Origin: Anseranas semipalmata
Taxonomy: Eukaryota; Chordata; Aves; Anseriformes; Anseranatidae
Assembly: GCA_013399115.1 (NCBI GenBank)
Contig: VXAA01002998.1
Location: 62,001-126,000 of the forward strand
DNA: 64,000 nt
Direction: 5' to 3'
Below the pieces are notes generated by a model that ran no database searches, was not told the DNA's origin, and worked only from the letters and a program-made list of their open reading frames with translations. The position numbers and the translations under genes are program-made. Of the stretch, positions 1-13,946 are shown piece after piece. The number at the start of each line of letters is the position of its first letter. The first letter of the stretch is position 1.

Positions 1-3000
1 GCAATACAGTAAACAGCTTTGCTAACTCTTATGCTATTGATAAGTAAAACTATACTAAGTCTTATTTCAGTTTATAGAATATTCAAAACTATGTCTGTGA
101 TTTTATCCTAGTCTCTTAGTTTGAAAACAAAAATGAGAAGTGATGATTATGTCAGATTTTAAGACACATTTATTTCCATGAACTGAGAAATATGAGAAAA
201 CTAACATTTTTGGCTGATGCATAATCTTGTTTCTTCCTGCCTCTAATGTAAAAATGAAAAAGCTGAAGTGCTTAAACACCTTAGGAATATATATTGAAAT
301 CTCAGAATTACTTTGGTCATTCTGCACTGCTGCAGATGTTAGCATTGAATTGCCCTTTGATTTTAAGCCAATTAACCCAACCATACATGAAGAATGAAGT
401 CATAGCAAGATAATTTGGCCCATTTTAAAGAGCTATAAAAACATAACAGCATTTCTGAAACAGATTTAGCTACATCATTGAGAATACATCACAACAGCAG
501 CTGAAAACCATTTGGTTCCATCCTGTGAACATGTAATACAAAACTAAAGGTGATTGAGCCTCAACCCTAGAGTGGTAAACTGACTCCACAAAAAAAATCA
601 GAGCTCAGCTTGTACTCTCAAAACCTCACATTTGATGGACAGCATGATTTTGTGTTCACAGATACCATAGTATGTTTTACTCCAGGTTTATGTATTAAAT
701 ATATACTCCTCATCCACTTGCCTACCATCTCATTTGAGCTACCCATGATTATGTATTTTACCCTCCATCAATGGTACAGATCTAGGGCATCCCTTACTGT
801 TCACCGAAAGTTGTTTTGATACTATTCACACAGACAGTAAAGCCTTAACTGGGACTGCTAGATTCATTGCCTGTATTGTCTGTATAGGCAGAAATGTGAG
901 TTCACTGTCAAGTTTTCAATTCCAAGCACTGCAGAACAGTTACTCTAACTGCCCATAATCCTCCGAGTCAGAATACTGTGGGCACCAGCAGACCACAGTT
1001 TAGCAAGAAATAATGCTACAGAGCTGTTTTTAATTAAACACCGCAGAAGTCAACTGAAGGTTCCAGGTACTTGAAAATACTATCCATGATTTTAAGGGTG
1101 CCTCCTTTTTAGGTCATTTTTAATGAAAATTGACATCTATCTGCCCTCCCACACAACAACAAAGTTTGAATTAAATGTGAAGATGAGGAAAAGGCAAAGA
1201 TAAACAGGGCGACTAGAGCAGAAGTTTATCCATCATGTCACATTCAACATAGTCTTTCTTTTGGTAAGCATGACGACAAAAGATGAAGGAAAGATATCAG
1301 GCTTGATCAGAGGCATGGATCTGGGTAAAGGATACCATGCTAACAGTCACTTTTTTCTTTTTTTTTTTTTTTCCAGTAAGAATTTTTTAAAGCAACAATG
1401 ATAACAGGATTGATCAAAGCAACAGACTGTTATATCAAAGGTCCTCTATTTCTGTAAGCAACATCCTATCTTTTTTATGGTTCTAAAGAAATTAATGGAT
1501 ATTTTCAATATCCTAAACCTCCAAGTATGATTTTCCTTTACATGTTTTGCTTTTGAACAAGTATGAAATACTTTGAATACAATTATGTCTTATTTGCTTC
1601 CCAAATAGAGGGCAATAGAAATTAAATTAATTCTAAGGAAAATTTAATCATTGCTATATGCTTTTTTCTCATATTTTGTTTTGTTACATATATTCTTTCT
1701 GTTAAGGTTCTTTTAAGAGGTTAAGTGGAACAATATTTGTTTTGCAGTATTCCTCTTTCATGCTTGGGAGTATGGAAAATACTTTAGAAGAAAAAAAAAA
1801 GAAACCTACTGGGCTACCATAACATTGTGTTTACTTAGACATATTCAGTAGCAATTTACACTTAGGCATCATTTATGTTGACTGCTGGACAACAGAGAAA
1901 GCTCATTGATCAAATTTAGTTTTAGGCTTTGAGGTATTCTTCTTCAGAACTGCTCTGCAGACAGCTGTAACACCGCACAATTCACCTCCCCCAAGGGTCA
2001 GGCACATGCAGAATGACCCGCTTTCATCCTCAAAGACCAGCCAAAACACACAGCAGATACTGAAAACACTTCTTATGACAAGCTCGTCTTAGCCACCATA
2101 TTATGCAAACATATAGTCATCAATTGCAAAATCCTTAATCTTTTATACATGCCAAGATGCAGTTGTTGCTATTAATTTTATTTTAGTTGTTCTTCTTTCC
2201 AGTAGAGTTAATGCTGCAAAAAATAACATCAAAAATACATATGTAAATTTACTAGAGTTGAATATGTTCACCAAAACAGTATTTGTCCAGCTTATTGTTC
2301 CATTGAATGCCTTTAGAAAGGATAAATAAATACTTTTTCCAGCTTAACCTAATGTAATGCACTGAATACCTTAATCACTGAAAGCTGTTCAAATGACTGC
2401 TACTATTCCTTATTCTAATTTTCAAGGTGGGGAGATACAGATACTGTAACAATACTTGTTACTATTCATAGAACTGCAAACTCGGATTGCACTTAACATT
2501 TCTTTTTATTATATATTACTGCTGATATTTGTTCACTTGAACATCCATTAAGAGAATTCCACTGATGTGAGTGAAAACGGTAGTGGTCCCATTCATCTAG
2601 CACACTGCATATCTAGACATACTAGCAAAACCCAGCGCACAACATTGATAGACTTAGTCATTTTGGTGCTGTAATGCTTGTTCAAACAGTGAAAGGTAGC
2701 TAGACTACAAAGGCATTTATTTATTTGGCAACTTCAAGGAGCAGCAAAATGCAATAGTGACATCAGCTGCATTGACACTCTCCAGTAGCAAAATTTCTAA
2801 AACTAAGATTTCAAAACCTACCGTGGTTTTGTCTTGTATGTGTCATTGTTTCCAGATGAAAAGAGTTGTGCTTCTGCAGCTTTCAAGCTTTATTTACCTA
2901 CAAAGTTAAGAGCAAAATTTGCTAATTGCATGCAAAAAAGGCAGTGAATTAAGCTTTGTTGTTTAGCTTTTGATCTAAAGCATTCTGCATTGTCAAAAGG

Positions 3001-4874
3001 AAGAGGAATGTGCAGGAAAAATGATAAATAATGCATAATAACTTCAGAAAAGTAAGAATGAATATCATCTCAATAATCTCTGATATAACCATTCCCTGAT
3101 ACATGTATAAGAAACAATGCCATAATAATACAACTTTCCCTGCTTTCCATCTCAGAGGTGGAAGCAGAACTTCAAAAGGTTTGTCTGGGTTTGTGCCTTT
3201 TTTCTTAACTTAAAAATCTAGCAGTCTTTAGTCTAATCAAAGCCAACAGATGAAGACTATCAAGGCTTTTTTTCTAGTACTACTTCTAGTACTTTTCTTT
3301 TCAGCTTGGAATTACTGAGAGAATATGCCTTATTTTGTAAATAGAGTTATGTTAATAATTGATCTTTCAGTGTGTTAAATTAGTGAATCAAATCAAACCT
3401 TCCAGTCAACTTGAAATATAAATTCTTTCCTCAACAGAAATAACTCTCCCCTCCTGGTTCTTCCATCTCTCTCCCTCCCTTCAAGAATTTTGAGTTAAAT
3501 GAAACAATTCATATTGCTTTGCTTTGTAATTTTTGTAAGGTCAAAGTAAATTTTTTTGTCAAATTCCAGTAATGAAAAATACTTTATCTTTGAATATATT
3601 TTTTTATTTATTTTCCAGGGTAATTTTTCACTTTTGTGTTTGTTTTCCCCTCTTTCCGTTCTGAGAACTTGATTTAGTTTTGGACAGAAATGGTCACTGA
3701 ACTCAGCATGATTTGCAGATAGTTCTATAAAATCTAAAAGCTGTAAATAATTTACCAGGTTAAAAAAAAAAAAGCTTTATGAAGCTCTTTCACAGCCTTT
3801 TGATTACTACTGGGTAAAACAGGGAAGAGGTGAGAAAACTGAAACATGATTATTTTATAAATAAAAGAACAACTCTGCTCATTTTCTAATGAAGAGATTT
3901 ACAATTCAGTTCCGTCCTCCTGTCTTTTAAAGTGATGTCACACCAGAATCAGTAAATGTTTCTTTCCAGAAAAGTGACCTTTACACTAGCACACATAGTT
4001 TACATGATAACAATAGGTTACATACATTATTTACTGATCCCCCAGCACCCTAAGGACAGGCAATGGACTGTTTGCAGTTCACCACAAATTAAAAGCAATC
4101 CTCAGAGCTCATGTCAATAAAGGTGTAGCTCCTGAACAGAGACACTTTTTGGACAGGGCAACTAGAAAGTATGTTACCAATTCAAACATATATAGGATAT
4201 GATATTTGGGGTGTCATGATGAACTTACTGACCTGCTTCAGAGATATTGGATGACATATTTGTTGGAAACATTTTTACTCTGTTTGAGAAATGCCACTAG
4301 CCCTTCAGAGAAGCACCGAAGTGTAAGATGATGCTTGGGCAGCATGGCATGCTATGATCAAGGGAAATGTCCCATTAAGCAATGATATTAATTATACATT
4401 GCCTCTAAGAGGCACATGCTTGTACAGAAGATAATGTTCTTGCCAGAAAAGATGGTACAACCAGAATGGCTAGTCCTTCCAAAACTCCTACTGGATAGGC
4501 TTAGCAAATTCAGGTGTTATGTCTTCATGAGAATATTTCTACTCAATAATTTGATTTGAATTCAACAAACTACTTACATCTTGGTGGCTGTCATTTAACA
4601 CTATAAGGGCTTGCATTAAAGAACACACATGTATGGTACTTTAGTTTTAAGACAGGGTTTATTACAGGGTTTCTTCTTAAAAGAAGACTCAAATTAATTG
4701 TTGATGTTACACAGCATTATTGACACAATGTTGTGATGCTTTTGTTTGTGCTTTTTGTTGTGTGCTTTTGTTTGACTCAATAACAGATAGCTGAAGCACT
4801 TGAAGCAATGTATGCTGCCTATATGAATTCCCAGCATGAATGTCTATTTTTCAGTTTTAATAAAGACCTGGGGT
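1..4874. other. Unique AT-rich non-coding DNA
   Basis: I recognise no gene and no dated repeat here apart from a T-run. Open frames are below 100 codons and have no recognisable domain. The DNA is AT-rich and has the stop-codon density expected of non-coding sequence. It may be intergenic or intronic, and unrecognised old repeats or conserved non-coding elements cannot be excluded by eye. Confidence 0.7.
1351..1372. repeat. Poly-T tract
   Basis: This is a run of T with a single C at 1357. On the minus strand it could be an A-tail, but the adjoining sequence is not a retroelement I recognise, so I treat it as a simple homopolymer. Confidence 0.9.
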
Positions 4875-4875
4875 G

Positions 4876-4935
4876 TCTTTCAAAGGTGCCAAACTAATTT
4901 AGGAATTAAGGAACTCGGTTTTCATAGATAGACAG
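4876..4935. repeat. Probable ancient amniote interspersed repeat
   Basis: The stretch reads like a decayed copy of a repeat common in turtle, crocodilian and bird genomes. That repeat contains the phrase 'caaaagtgcctaa...atttaggag' and is partly palindromic. Visible here are 'tttcaaaggtgccaaac' and 'atttaggaattaagg'. The following 60 to 100 bases, to a 'ttaagggtgctggcat' segment near 4985, may belong to the same element. I cannot name the family with certainty. An alignment against an amniote repeat library would settle it. Confidence 0.4.
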
Positions 4936-5849
4936 TTAAATGAGCTTTCAGACTAACTTGTGGGACTATTCAAACCCAGTTTACTTAAGGGTGCTGGCAT
5001 CCCTGGGCCCAGCTGGCTGCTCAGTGTAGGTGTTTGGGTCTGCAAATTAGGCCCTGGCTATAATTCAGTACCTTGCAATTCACAAATGATAGATGAGTTT
5101 GGTTTTCTAGCTGAAAAGCTGGTAGAGTGACATTCATAAAAATAAACAAGCATTTGTTACTTAGAGAACATGTTCTGGAATATATTTCCAAGTGTCATCA
5201 GAGAGACGAGGAGGCTGATAATGAGGACGATTTGTTTGTCATTAGTCATCGTAAACACCAATAAAGATAAAAGTTAAAAAAATAAATAAATTGAAAGCTG
5301 ATGATCTGAGACTGTTTTCTGTATTCTGTTTTGGCCTCTGCTTTAGAGAGTTGTTTTATTTTTAAGGATTTACTTAGTTGTGGGTGTGTTTGAACAGCAA
5401 GTGTGTTTAAAACTGCAAGTGTATTTAGAATCTTGATCATCTGTGAAGGGAGTCCATCTTGGTACTTTGAGACTGTTTAAGCAGGAAACAGTAAAACACA
5501 TTTCATAGGAACTATAGTCTGGCAAACAGACTTGACCTTTCCCAATGCATGGATTTAGAATAAAAGCAGAACCCCAGAACACAGGGGTACGTACTTAAAC
5601 ATGCACCCAGCAGACCTGAATGAAAGTATTATCTGTCCCTGGCACAACAGTAGCAGAATTATGAGAAGACTTGTGGAGGAGATGAGTTTTCAGTTCCATG
5701 CTAGTCTGGCCCCATGTTGCCACTGCAGGCTGCGGGCAAGTGGGTGGGCAAAAAGGATGGGGAATCTTGGAGCCTCTGTCTCCGAGCCTCTGGGCAATGA
5801 AGCCGAACAAGTGAAGAAGTAGCTTTCCCCTCCTCAGGAAGAGCAATGA

Positions 5850-5998
5850 TTCACCTCTTAGTGTCTTTTTCTCCAAACTAGACAAACCAAGTGTCCTCAG
5901 CCTCTCCTCATAGGACATGCCTTCCAGCTCTTTTATCAGTTTTGTTGCCCTTCTCTGGAGGCTTTCAAGTATCTTAACATACTTTTTACATTGTGGAT
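5850..5998 (-). repeat. CR1 LINE fragment (ORF2 C-terminal region), minus strand
   Basis: Read on the minus strand, this encodes a stretch like the C-terminal part of CR1 ORF2: residues resembling [19 protein letters not shown], then [21 protein letters not shown]. This is the region after the reverse transcriptase domain. A longer minus-strand open frame covers 5595-6170, but only this central part resembles CR1. Its two ends read through unrelated sequence, so the frame is a chance chimera and not a gene. The 3' tail of CR1 is missing. The similarity is clear, but the borders are approximate. Confidence 0.75.
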
Positions 5999-5999
5999 A

Positions 6000-8900
6000 A
6001 CACCTATTCTTGCAACCACTGCTTACAGCCTGCAGAGAGCGCAATATGGCTGGACACTGAAGGCCAGAGGAGGGAGATGTCAACCCCTTCCACTCCAAAT
6101 ATGTATTCGTATGCCCTGGAGGGGCTGCGAGGGTGGAAGCAGCACTTTGACTGGAGTGCCAGGGGGACAAAAGTCAAGGTGAGACCTTCTGCCAGCTCAG
6201 AGCATTAATTCAATTATTTTGTTCACAGGTATGTGCCCAATATCCAATGTTCTGCGACAAATAAATCAGAGAATGTGCTTAGCAGTCTAATATCTATACT
6301 GTCAATGCCAACCATAAGGACACACAAAATGGTGAAGTCTCCATGTCATTTTTCCCAACCCAACTACTCTGGAATCTAGCAGTGGGGTCTTTTCTTTCTG
6401 CACAGAGATTTCTTTTAGTTCCACATGAATTTAGACTGCTGCTTTGTCTTCCACAGCTACATGATTCTCAAAAAAATCAGCAAGGACTCTATAATGACCC
6501 TACACAGAAGAAACACTTATTTTGTAGCTGCAAATCTTCTTTAAAAAATGGTCAGCTCTCCTGTCTTTCACAGCTCAGCAAATGGCTGACTTGCACATCA
6601 GTTCTTATAAGCAATATCAAAATAGATCCTGACACCACAGAATGATACTGGTTGCATTCTGTAATTGTGGAGATCTTAAGCATGTTTACATTGATACCAT
6701 CAGAGTCCATATATAATGAAATATGGATCATATTCATGATCATATTATTCAAAGATTGTTTTGTGTCTGCAAATTTGTCTGCTATAGACAAAACATACCT
6801 TGGAACTCTTATTTTTTCATTTCGTTCCTGTAATCCAAACATCAGAATCACATTTCCACAAGCACTGCTGGTCGTGAACCATATAAACATCTACCACAAG
6901 AATACTGTCTGTTTTTGTACAACATTTCAATCACAAATTGGTGGATGGAACAAACTAGTGAAGGGATGCCAGTAGAAGCGATAACTAAAAGTACCTGCCT
7001 TACCAGAGTACCTCATCTCTAGTTAAAATACTACCTAATATGGGACCCAATACTCAAATAAAGGAACAATGTAATTTCATGCTATGTAATTGTTTTAAGG
7101 AAGCACAAGATAGAAATTCAGTCTTCTTCAGGTGGGAAGATGGATCAAGGGATACTATAGTAATGTTTAATATACTGTGTAAGTTCAGAATGAAATACCA
7201 CCAAGTACTCTTTAGAGAAAGCAGTTCCTGCTGGTAAGAGAGCCCATCTGGCAATGTTTTCTGGTGATGCTGATGAGAGCTAATACAAGAGAACTGATTG
7301 TGAATTATGCAAAAGAACAGAAAGTTGTAAAGAATATTGCATAGATGATTAAAATAAAACCCAGAAAACTATGGTTGCAAACACATGGAAAATTTGAATT
7401 TCTGGTTCAAACTTACATGTGAGAATACCCATTGCAGACGCTGATCTCTAGTGAAAATGCTGCAAATCATATCCAAATTAGTATGAATATTTATCAAATG
7501 TTTTAATTAAAATTATCAAGCTGTTAGGTTCTGTTCCAAAAAAAAAAAAAAAAAAGAAAGAAAAAAAATCAAAAGAGATAACAACCATGAAGCAGAAACA
7601 GTGTAGCAGAACAAAAACTCAGCTGGAACCCCCATCAGCAGCTAAGGAAAAAATATGTCATGCGAGCATCCCACAGCCTTAATTCAATAATACTTAGAAA
7701 GCCTGCACATCCCAAAGGATGCATGTTGCTTGAAAATGGAATTCATTAATGCTCAAGCTCAAAAATCAATACAGGAAACTCACTGAACCAAAAAGCATAT
7801 GCCATGAGTCAAATTATCATCATTATAGATTGCTGTTTTCACATTTTTGCTTTCTTTTGTCAAAGCCAAATAAGCCGTCTCAGGTCAAACAGCTTTTGTT
7901 CTTGGAGAGCTCAACATTAAATTAGATATAATAACATGTAAAGCAAAAAACACCTTGATGCTGCAATGTGCTAAACTCTGCTAGTCAGCTGGAATAGAGA
8001 AGAGCCACTTTCTTGTACAGCATGACCCTCCTTGCTGTGGTTGACAATTTGGATCGCACTTCCTTTCCAAAGAGAGGACGTTATCAAGCTACATTTGCTC
8101 GCACCATTAATACAACCTCAAGCAGTTATCAAACAAAGCCAAAATGAAAACAGAATATGGGTTACAATTTCTATGGCATGGGAAAATCCCATAAAACAAA
8201 TGGCATTCAATAGAAGTCATTTAGGGTGAGTTAATTATTTCCTTGCATGTTCTAATGTATTTTGTCTGTAGAAAACCTTCAGAACAATTGGGACTGTGTG
8301 TAGAGAGCCAATCCTTTCACATAAGAAACTGTATTTATCCTCCAACTTAGATGAAAACTGAATTTAATACAGTATTTACTTATAAGATGATGACAGCTCC
8401 CTCTTGTCAAGCATGCTACAAACAGGTTACTGCTACAGAGAACAGACTAGACTACTAAAGAGACCTTAATTCAGAAATTTCATATATAAAGGTTTCACAG
8501 TAGACAAGTATGAATTTGAACTCTCAACTTGAAGGATATTTTAAATTACAAATTATATTGGCAATAGAAATAAAAACTCTTACATAGAGATAATCAATAA
8601 ATTAACAAATTATGATATAATATATTAGGCCAAAAAGAAGTATTATTCCATCCTGTAATGTTGGCCAGAAGAAGTGTTCACTTAATGGTGAGTTCAGGGT
8701 ATGCAGCACCAATTCATTGGTTTTAATGGATGTTACAAATTCTCATTACTCCCAACAGCCTCAGCTCTGTAGTACAGTCTTGGTACTGTGAGGAATGATT
8801 AAATGTTATCTTCTATTACTGTAAACAGAAAGATTTTCTGATGAGTTCAGTTTGATGGGCAGTCTGTTTGCAAATGTGTCCTACCTAAATTATAGATGCA

Positions 8901-10080
8901 GAAGCTACAATTAATCAGCTTCTATAGTTCTCATTAAAAAGTAACTGCACTGCAAGGTAAAAACAAATCTGCAGACAGCTACCTACTGCATTAGTCTTAC
9001 ACTTTATTTCAGAGACAAAAAAAAAGATGGTGCCATTATTAAAGAAAGTCTCTGTGTGCAAAAGATTCTTAGAATGAGAAACTGCATCAGAAATGAAAAT
9101 GTAGGAAGCTACCCATTTGCAGTTTCATTTCATTTCCTCTTCAGCTGCTAAGGATAACATACTATTGTGTTTTGTTTCATTTCTTTATATCTCAAAGTAA
9201 ATACTATTCCAGATTCATAGACAGAACTCACAGATCATTTAAGGCTGAATCTGTAGTAAGTCCCAACAACTCTAATTTGCTTCTTTCTTCCTCTGGGTTG
9301 TGTAAAAGTTTTCATTTTGCAACAATTGTCTTTTAGATTGTATTCCACCCAAAGCGTTTTATTTGCCATTTGATTATTTTGCTGCTTTTGCCATAACAAT
9401 ACTGAAATCTTGGCTCATAAACCCCAAGGCTTTCAAGAGACTGGACAGCTAATATCTGACAACAAAGTTCACTTTCTGCCAAAGCAGCTAATATGCTCTA
9501 GCCCTAAACCCTAATGGGCTACAAATATAGACTACACATTTATAACATGCATCTTATGTGAATTTTCAACAACAGAAGAGAATGAATCAGCTGTCTCTAT
9601 CCTCTTAAAAAAAAACAAAAATCTAAAACAATGCCTGCAAATCTAGACAGACCTGCATAGTACAAGAGCAAAATGAGTACTAATGACTCCAAAGCAATTT
9701 TTTTCTTCCACTGTCTTGTTGACAGTGCTACTTGGCATAAGTGCATCGGTTCTAATTAAATCATCTCAATTTTAACTTTTTTAAATCATTTGCTATACCT
9801 CTCAGTTGATTGGAGAGGGTTTTCTCTGTTTGTTGTTTCTTTACTTATTTTATTACCTCATGAAGTACCTATACAGTCTTTTAGAGCATTCAAAAACAGG
9901 TACAACTACACATATAGACTATCAGAAACCTTTTTGTCAATATCAAGCTTTATCAATGAGACCACCTTTGATTTGCAGTTAGTTTTCTGGGCTTTACGAA
10001 ACAATACCTCCCATCTTGCTCTAACTGATTTAAAAGAAAGCCAGCATTATTGCATCTAGTTGCCACATTAAAAATAAAAA
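6000..10080. other. Unique AT-rich non-coding DNA
   Basis: I recognise no gene here. Open frames on both strands, such as the overlapping pair at 6552-6890 and 6652-6975, are short and mutually overlapping, and they look like chance frames. The only simple repeat of note is an A-run at 7538-7568. Confidence 0.65.
7538..7568. repeat. Poly-A tract, impure
   Basis: Eighteen A are followed by G-interrupted A-runs. No retroposed body is recognisable upstream, so a simple homopolymer is the safer call. Confidence 0.85.
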
Positions 10081-10128
10081 CAAAAACAAAACAAACAAAT
10101 AAACAAACAAACAAACAAACAAAAAAAC
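10081..10128. repeat. (AAAC)n microsatellite
   Basis: Tandem tetranucleotide AAAC, with minor AAAAAC variants. It sits immediately next to a probable MIR piece. This could be chance, or the array could have grown from an A-rich retroposon end. Confidence 0.9.
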
Positions 10129-10205
10129 AGAGGAAGTAGCTTGTGTCAGATCACCCAAAGGCCAGCTACCAGGTATAGCACCTCATCTCCTGAGTTTTAA
10201 ACCTT
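10129..10205 (-). repeat. Probable MIR-type SINE fragment, minus strand
   Basis: The order of phrases matches the reverse complement of the MIR middle region. A '-aggaagtagcttgt-' stretch corresponds to the usual 'gaggttaagtgacttg'. It is followed by 'tcagatcaccca', then a stretch with 'ctcatctcctgagtt' corresponding to 'aggtctcctgactc'. Similarity is low, as expected for an element that predates the bird and mammal split. The call rests on phrase order only. Confidence 0.45.
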
Positions 10206-13200
10206 TGCAGCAAAGCACATAAAATTCACATTTGCCATGGAAGTCTCATGCGACACAACTCATATATTTTAATGGCTACCCATACACCTCATTGGGTCTT
10301 TTCTACAGAGAAGCAAAGCTGGACTAGTGTATTAATAACTTGAATACAGCATTTTTGGTATTGTAAGTCCAGAATAAAGTAACATTTTGCTAAAAGCTAA
10401 CACCACTGCCATTTACTAAAATTTGTTAGAACATTTGCTTCATTATCATTGATTTTATTTCCTTTCATTCCTAACTTAATTTTGATGACTGCGTCATAAT
10501 AGCTAGATAAGGAGAGAAACATCTCTGTTTATCAAGCAAACCCTTCTGTGGCTCTTTGCTCTACCATTATGAAATTAAAGCCAGGGAGTGAATGCTATAG
10601 GCAAACTGGTAAAATGTGTTTATTTCCTCTGGGAAAATATGTTAGCAGAAAAGTGAACAACTATATGCACACATATTAGAAAGCATTAATATGGCTTGCA
10701 ATTCTAGAACTGTTTAAAAAGCTGCCTTTGGTGTTCACGGACTACTTGTGTCTGAATATATATCTATGTGCATATACGCATATTTTTCTCTCTCCTAACA
10801 ATAAAACTAAATAAATGAAGGATGTCTAATTTTATAAGCAGATCAGAAAGCTGTCCACTGTATTTCTTTACAATTTAAAAGGAAATTGCTGCATGAAGAA
10901 AAGATGATGCAATAATTTCCCAAATTTGAAAATCCTATATATGTCACAATGCCTGGATTCTTCTCAGGCAAAGCTGTCATCTATAAGCCCCGACACTACA
11001 GAGGGAAGAACAAGGTGACTGAAGTTGTGGTTTAATCAGGTCACAGAGTTATTCATTCAACACATCTGAGAAAAGAGCTGACAATAACTTATCTGGTACT
11101 GGTTGCTCTTCATTTCACAGTTGGTGAAAGGAGCAGCCAAGGAGAAAAGCCCTCAAAGCCCTCCAAAAGGCAGTGTACCATACTGGCAGAGGGAAAGCAG
11201 CTCTGCTCTCATCTCATGCACAAGAGCAGTCCATTCTTCCTCAGCAGAACAGCTTCCTGCTTGAAAGAGTGGCGTAAAGCAGACCCTTAGGAGCAGAGGT
11301 TACTGCATGTAGTCCACCTGCCCACCTGGATGGCCTCCATGAACACCAGTCTCTAGGGGAAGCAGAAAGTGGACACAGGGAAGATTAAAAGCACTTTGAG
11401 GTTTAGCAATACTCCTAAACTGTGAGGGCAAACTGGTGGTGAGGAGGTCCTTTTTATAACCTCTGGACACGGCTGACAGCCACCCACGGCTTCACGGTAG
11501 CAGCATCTAGGAAGTCAAAGCAGCACTTACTTAGCTAATTGAATAGCGAATGTAAGATAAAACCATTGTCAGGATGTTTCACTGCTACAGTAGAGTGATG
11601 GACTTGATATAAGCAAGTGGAAGGGAGAAAGAAAATCTGCTGTTTGGCTGAAATGATCCAGTCTGCAAGCATGAGAGTCATGAGGGACAATACAGAGCAG
11701 CATTTAAATGCCAAAGCAAACACCACCTTCCTTGGGTTTTGAGCATCACAAGTACTCCAGACTATTTATCTAATGATGAAGACCTATAACACAGCAAGGT
11801 AAATTGCCAAGTGGGAGCCAAGCAGTGAATTAATAAAAGTCAGATGCCCATAAATCTATGGTGAATGAATTTCATGGAAATCTTCCAATTCTTGGTGGTC
11901 ATGCACTCAGTTACAATCCCACCTCTTAATCTGTTCCCAGACATCCCATGTTCTGGTCTTGCATTGCTGCAGGCACCTATGCATATTTGTAACATCCGTG
12001 CAATGGTTAACCCTACTGTAATTCACAGAACTAACTGCACAGTTAACTTTTTGTTGAAGCCAGCCCTTGATTTGGACTGTTACACAAAAATCTGGCAGCT
12101 GATGCTTGCAAGGATTTCCTTTGGTAGTTTCTAGGCATGCAAAAAAGACATCAGTTAGACATTATCATCACATATGATGAATAATATGAGATCGCAGAAC
12201 TTTGCTCAGATAGAAAAAAAAATAAACACAGATTTTTTTAATTAGGCCCACTCATATTATTAGTCCCAATGCTGTAAGAGATTTTCAGTGCAGCAGCTGT
12301 GTATTTCTACATGACATATTCACTATTACTATGTCTCTTGCAAATTATGAAAAAGCAAAATTCTAAAACACCTCAACACTTTCTGAATTAGCAAGTACAC
12401 ACTCATGAGTTATTTTTAAGACAGTAGTTACAGGATAATGAAAATAATCCCTGTTGTTGTCAGCACTCGTTTCTTCAGAACTGTTGACTAAGAAGTTTTG
12501 TGCACTGAAGACATTTTCAGCCAGTGTAGTTCAAAGATGTAAGGCCTGCACTGCTTTCATGGCAGGCAGGCAAAACCTTCCCATTGATTTTAATGGGACT
12601 TGAATTTAGTCCACAGAGAGACACAAACTGAGTCTTTTTAGCACTATTAGTGATAACATCTGCTACTATATTTCTTACGAAAAGAAGAGCTATGCAATCC
12701 CTTTGAGATATCTGAAACAAGCTGTTAATGTGCAAGCTTTCAATCTCTACTAGACCATTGTTTGCAATTTCAAAGTCAACCCCGGTAGTGTATTCAAGTT
12801 TGAATTTAATGCCATGGTACATATTGAAGACATTTTACACTAGATGTCAAAATAAGCATGTATCTGTTAAAACTCTTATTACAAATACATCACTCAAATT
12901 CAGATGCTGCCTTATAAAAGGAAAGTGTGCCTGGAATGCATTTAATGCCAGGAAGGATAAACTAAAATGCGAGAATGGCATTTCTTTTTCCAGACTCAAG
13001 CTATGTTTACCAGATCACAACTGGATTGGGGATAGAAGTGATGTAGTATTAAATCAGAACAAAAAATACCATTGATGTAACACTGATAGTCTAATCACAA
13101 CCCACAAAGGCAAAGACAGAGCTCAGACTAAGTACCTACCATTTATTTGTCAGAGCCTTACTCCACTAATTATTAACGGAATTTGTTCTAACCCAAAGGC

Positions 13201-13839
13201 ATGACATATCTCTCTGAAGATTACATTTACCCCAATATCTGCTTATAAAGTCTATCAAAATGTAAGTCTCTCTCATGGCTGACTTTTCACAAATTGCATT
13301 TGTTTTAGGATTAAAGCAGGGAATTATTCTGTCCTTAGATAAAAGGGTTTATTTGACACTTGTCTTTGCTCACCATAACACTCTGCAACATTTACGCAGT
13401 AATGACTCACATATATACAGTCTGCTCAAGTCCTATAAAGCTGGAGTTGAGTCAATTTTTAATTCAAATTTTAGAATACATAGTAATAACATTTAACTGT
13501 ACAGCATATCAGTACACGCTATCTAAATTGCAAAATGTACAACATATAATTGCACAACGTATCATTGTCCATGTCAGATATGAGTATGCATGAGAAAAAC
13601 CTGACAAATGTGAATTTTGTCCCATTGCTCCACATTTTGGAGGTCTCAGCTTCTCTTGAGATTATATAGCCACAGCTTGACTGTAGCAAAATAAAGGAAG
13701 GGTGACCATGGAAGCACAGAGATACCTCTTGTCCAGAAGGGTACAACCTCACAAGATACCAGTCTACTTGTTCTAGAGAAGGTAAAATCAAATATTTCCC
13801 TATCCTCCAGAATTAGGATAAAGACACAGTGGTTTTGTG
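10206..13839. other. Non-coding DNA with a GC-richer patch near 11.1-11.5 kb
   Basis: No gene is recognised. The 11100-11500 stretch is visibly richer in G and C than its surroundings but holds no long frame and no CpG cluster. The frames at 12517-12822 (minus) and 12728-13075 (plus) are about 100 codons each, partly overlap on opposite strands and resemble no family I know. A short 'cccattgattttaatggg' phrase near 12580 is reminiscent of an ancient amniote repeat. Confidence 0.6.
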
Positions 13840-13880
13840 TTTTTTTTTTTTTCTTTTCTTCTTCCTCTTCTTCTTCTTCT

Positions 13881-13945
<65 letters not shown>
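13840..13945. repeat. Long pure polypyrimidine tract ending in about 63 T
   Basis: This is 106 bases of only C and T on the plus strand: mixed TTC/CTT units to 13882, then an uninterrupted T-run from 13883 to 13945. Such mirror-like homopyrimidine DNA can in principle adopt triplex or other non-B structures. An all-F open frame spans it but is an artefact of the repeat. Confidence 0.95.

Positions 13946-13946
<1 letters not shown>

Noticed and set aside
5595..6170. 191-codon minus-strand open frame
   Set aside because: Only the middle resembles CR1 ORF2. The ends are unrelated read-through, so this is a chance chimera and not a gene.
10940..11410. GC-richer patch as a possible exon, CpG island or MIR
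   Set aside because: CpG is not enriched and there is no long frame. The MIR-like tail phrase 'aaaagcactttgagg' is too short to support a call.
12517..13075. Pair of roughly 100-codon frames on opposite strands
   Set aside because: They partly overlap on opposite strands, resemble no family I know and lie in AT-rich unique DNA. I see no splice or start context to support either.
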